A stretch of 7,588 nt of DNA from an uncultured Anaerovibrio sp. GTDB lineage: Bacteria; Bacillota; Negativicutes; Selenomonadales; Selenomonadaceae. Location: assembly GCA_900768695.1 (NCBI GenBank), contig CAAGDY010000458.1:1-7588 (forward strand), read 5' to 3'. Positions within the stretch are counted from its first letter, which is position 1; the number at the start of each line of letters is the position of its first letter. A program made the position numbers and the translations under genes. Under the pieces are notes generated by a model. That model did not search any database and was not told the origin of the DNA. It worked only from the letters and a program-made list of their open reading frames with translations. Below are positions 6,215 to 7,588 of the stretch, piece by piece.

Positions 6215-6610
6215 ATGAGAATTTTGATTGCAGAGGATGACCGTATTAGCCGCAATTTTTTGCAGAAGTTCATGCAGACCTACGGTGAGGTGGATGTGGC
6301 TGTTGACGGCATGGAAGCAGTTGACCTGTATATGGATTCCATCAAGAATAAGAACCGCTATGATTTGCTGTGCCTTGATATCATGATGCCGAAGGTAGAC
6401 GGACTGAAGGTGCTGAAGGTTATCCGCCAGCTGGAGAAACAGCAGAATGTGCCGGAGGAGGAGCATCTGAAGATTATCATGATGACTGCGCTGGCAGATG
6501 TAGGGTATGTGGATGAGGCATTCCGTCAAGGGTGCGATGCCTATGCGTCCAAGCCGGTGGATACGGACAAGGTGGAAAATGTCATGAGGAATCTTGGCCT
6601 GATTGAATAA
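6215..6610 (+). CDS. Single-domain response regulator (stand-alone receiver)
   Basis: The 131-residue protein is one receiver domain with nothing attached. It has the acidic pair D8/D9 (in EDD), phosphoacceptor D55 in LDIMMPKVDGL, T91 in IIMMTALAD and K113 in ASKPVD, so the phosphorylation site is complete. There is no DNA-binding or enzymatic output. Its position 12 nt after the kinase gene makes it that kinase's likely partner. CheY has the same single-domain layout, but the sequence (for example DIMMPKVDGLKVLKVIRQLE) looks closer to receivers found beside or fused to PAS kinases. It may therefore act on the motor, on CheA signalling, or pass phosphate to another protein. Calling it CheY would go beyond the sequence. 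No cheY, cheC or cheD is visible in this window. Confidence 0.93.
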   Translation: MRILIAEDDRISRNFLQKFMQTYGEVDVAVDGMEAVDLYMDSIKNKNRYDLLCLDIMMPKVDGLKVLKVIRQLEKQQNVPEEEHLKIIMMTALADVGYVDEAFRQGCDAYASKPVDTDKVENVMRNLGLIE

Positions 6611-6695
6611 GGCTGGCTGGCAAGCTGTGAGGACGGCTGTGCTTGGCGGTGTTGTCAGGGTGAATTTAGTTTTTGAATAGAAAGATGGTTGTTGC

Positions 6696-7588
6696 ATGCG
6701 TATAGTACCTGTAGAGCTGGGACAGGATAGTTACAATATTTATATAGGCAATGGTCTGGAGCAGGAGATTGCAGACTTTTGCATGAAAGGCGGTTTTTCC
6801 GGCAGGGGGCTGGTGATTACGGATACCAATGTCGGCCCTCTGTATGGCCAATGGCTGTTGCGGCTGCTGCGTCAGGGTGGCCTTGAGGCGGAGATATATG
6901 AGATTCCGGCAGGTGAAAGCTCCAAATCGCTGGCTGTGGCGGAGGAGCTGTTTACCAGATGCATTGAGCTGGGGATGGACAGGAAATCTCCGGTTTTTGC
7001 CCTTGGCGGCGGCGTGGTCGGCGATTTGGCTGGCTTCGTGGCGGCTTCCTATATGCGGGGGGTGCCTTTTGTACAGGTGCCTACCAGCCTTTTGGCGCAG
7101 GTTGATTCCAGCGTGGGCGGCAAGGTAGCTGTCAATCATCGGCTGGGCAAGAACTTGATTGGTGCCTTTTACCAGCCCAAGGCGGTATTTATGGATTTGA
7201 ACACGCTGAAAACCCTGCCAAAGCGGGAGATTTACACAGGACTGGGCGAGATTATCAAATACGGCATTATTTATGATAAAGATTTTTTCAAATATCTTGA
7301 GGATAACCCGGAGCCGGTGCTGAGCCTTGACAATGAAGCGGCTATGCACATGACGGCACGTTCCTGTGAAATCAAGGCCGAGGTGGTCAGCCAGGATGAG
7401 AAGGAGCTGGGACTGCGGGCGATTTTGAACTTCGGTCATACTGCGGCTCATGCCATTGAGAAAAACACCGGCTACACCAGGTATAACCACGGCGAGGCCG
7501 TTGGTATCGGCATGGTGTGCGCGGCACACATCAGCCAGGCACTGGGCATGATAGATAGTGCGTCCGTGGAGCGTGTCATCCGGCTGAT
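6696..7588 (+). CDS. aroB: 3-dehydroquinate synthase, N-terminal part (3' end outside window)
   Basis: AroB converts DAHP to 3-dehydroquinate, the second step of the shikimate pathway to aromatic amino acids, in the cytoplasm using NAD+ and a divalent metal. The frame is open from ATG 6696 to the window edge (297 residues; bacterial AroB is about 350-370). The start is firm because an in-frame stop lies at 6678-6680 and no other start codon falls between. Motifs: PAGE (71-74), NAD-binding GGGVVGDLAGFVAASYMRG (104-122), VPTSLLAQVDSSVGGK (128-143), and the metal ligands E185 in GLGEIIKYG, H248 in NFGHTAAH and H265 in HGEAVGIGM. Its ribosome site is weak (AAAGATGG, 6681-6688). It lies 85 nt after the receiver gene on the same strand with no clear terminator between, so read-through from the chemotaxis operon is possible though functionally unrelated. 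Confidence 0.96.
   Translation, partial: MRIVPVELGQDSYNIYIGNGLEQEIADFCMKGGFSGRGLVITDTNVGPLYGQWLLRLLRQGGLEAEIYEIPAGESSKSLAVAEELFTRCIELGMDRKSPVFALGGGVVGDLAGFVAASYMRGVPFVQVPTSLLAQVDSSVGGKVAVNHRLGKNLIGAFYQPKAVFMDLNTLKTLPKREIYTGLGEIIKYGIIYDKDFFKYLEDNPEPVLSLDNEAAMHMTARSCEIKAEVVSQDEKELGLRAILNFGHTAAHAIEKNTGYTRYNHGEAVGIGMVCAAHISQALGMIDSASVERVIRL

Noticed and set aside
6652..6678. A promoter for aroB, TTGTCA followed by TTGAAT
   Set aside because: The -35 is good, but the -10 matches only four of six bases and the spacer is 15 nt, which is too weak to call.
6666..7529. A 287-codon open frame on the minus strand at the right edge
   Set aside because: The + strand over the same bases encodes AroB with NAD and metal-binding motifs intact. 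The minus-strand translation has no recognisable motif.

Overview
This window comes from the chemotaxis locus of a motile, Gram-negative-type anaerobe, most likely a Negativicute of the Selenomonas group. That placement is inferred from the Firmicutes-like receptor and receiver sequences, roughly balanced base composition, strong AGGAGG-type ribosome sites and gene content. No 16S or other marker is present to confirm it. Every gene I can support lies on the + strand.

Layout: positions 1-264 hold the C-terminal end of a CheW coupling protein. A transmembrane methyl-accepting chemotaxis receptor with a four-helix-bundle sensor region follows at 313-2040. An AT-rich spacer (2041-2227) carries a perfect extended -10 element, four tandem 8-bp repeats and a 9-bp inverted repeat. 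Next comes a tightly packed block: cheR (2228-3046), cheB (3054-4442), a cytoplasmic PAS-PAS histidine kinase (4445-6202) and a single-domain response regulator (6215-6610). Spacings in this block are 7, 2 and 12 nt, and each Shine-Dalgarno sequence overlaps the end of the gene before it. After 85 nt without a convincing terminator, aroB (3-dehydroquinate synthase) begins at 6696 and runs off the right edge.

How the genes work together: the receptor and CheW form the sensory array with a CheA encoded outside the window. CheR adds methyl groups to receptor glutamates, and CheB deamidates glutamines and removes methyls. The receptor carries two clean consensus methylation sites, so the local receptor, methyltransferase and methylesterase fit together. 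The kinase and receiver pair is the unusual part. It is a separate, non-CheA two-component pair built into the adaptation operon. Its second PAS domain holds a five-cysteine cluster that could sense redox state or a metal, and the receiver has no output domain. I infer that the pair feeds a cytoplasmic redox or metabolic signal into motility control, or works through protein-protein contact or an unseen phosphotransfer partner. aroB belongs to aromatic amino acid (shikimate) biosynthesis and is probably only a neighbour.

The window is largely ordinary chemotaxis sequence. The points deserving a second look are the cysteine-cluster PAS kinase with its orphan receiver, the long CheB linker, the tethered FGKY receptor tail paired with a CheR that appears to lack the pentapeptide-binding insertion, and the repeat and hairpin leader in front of cheR.
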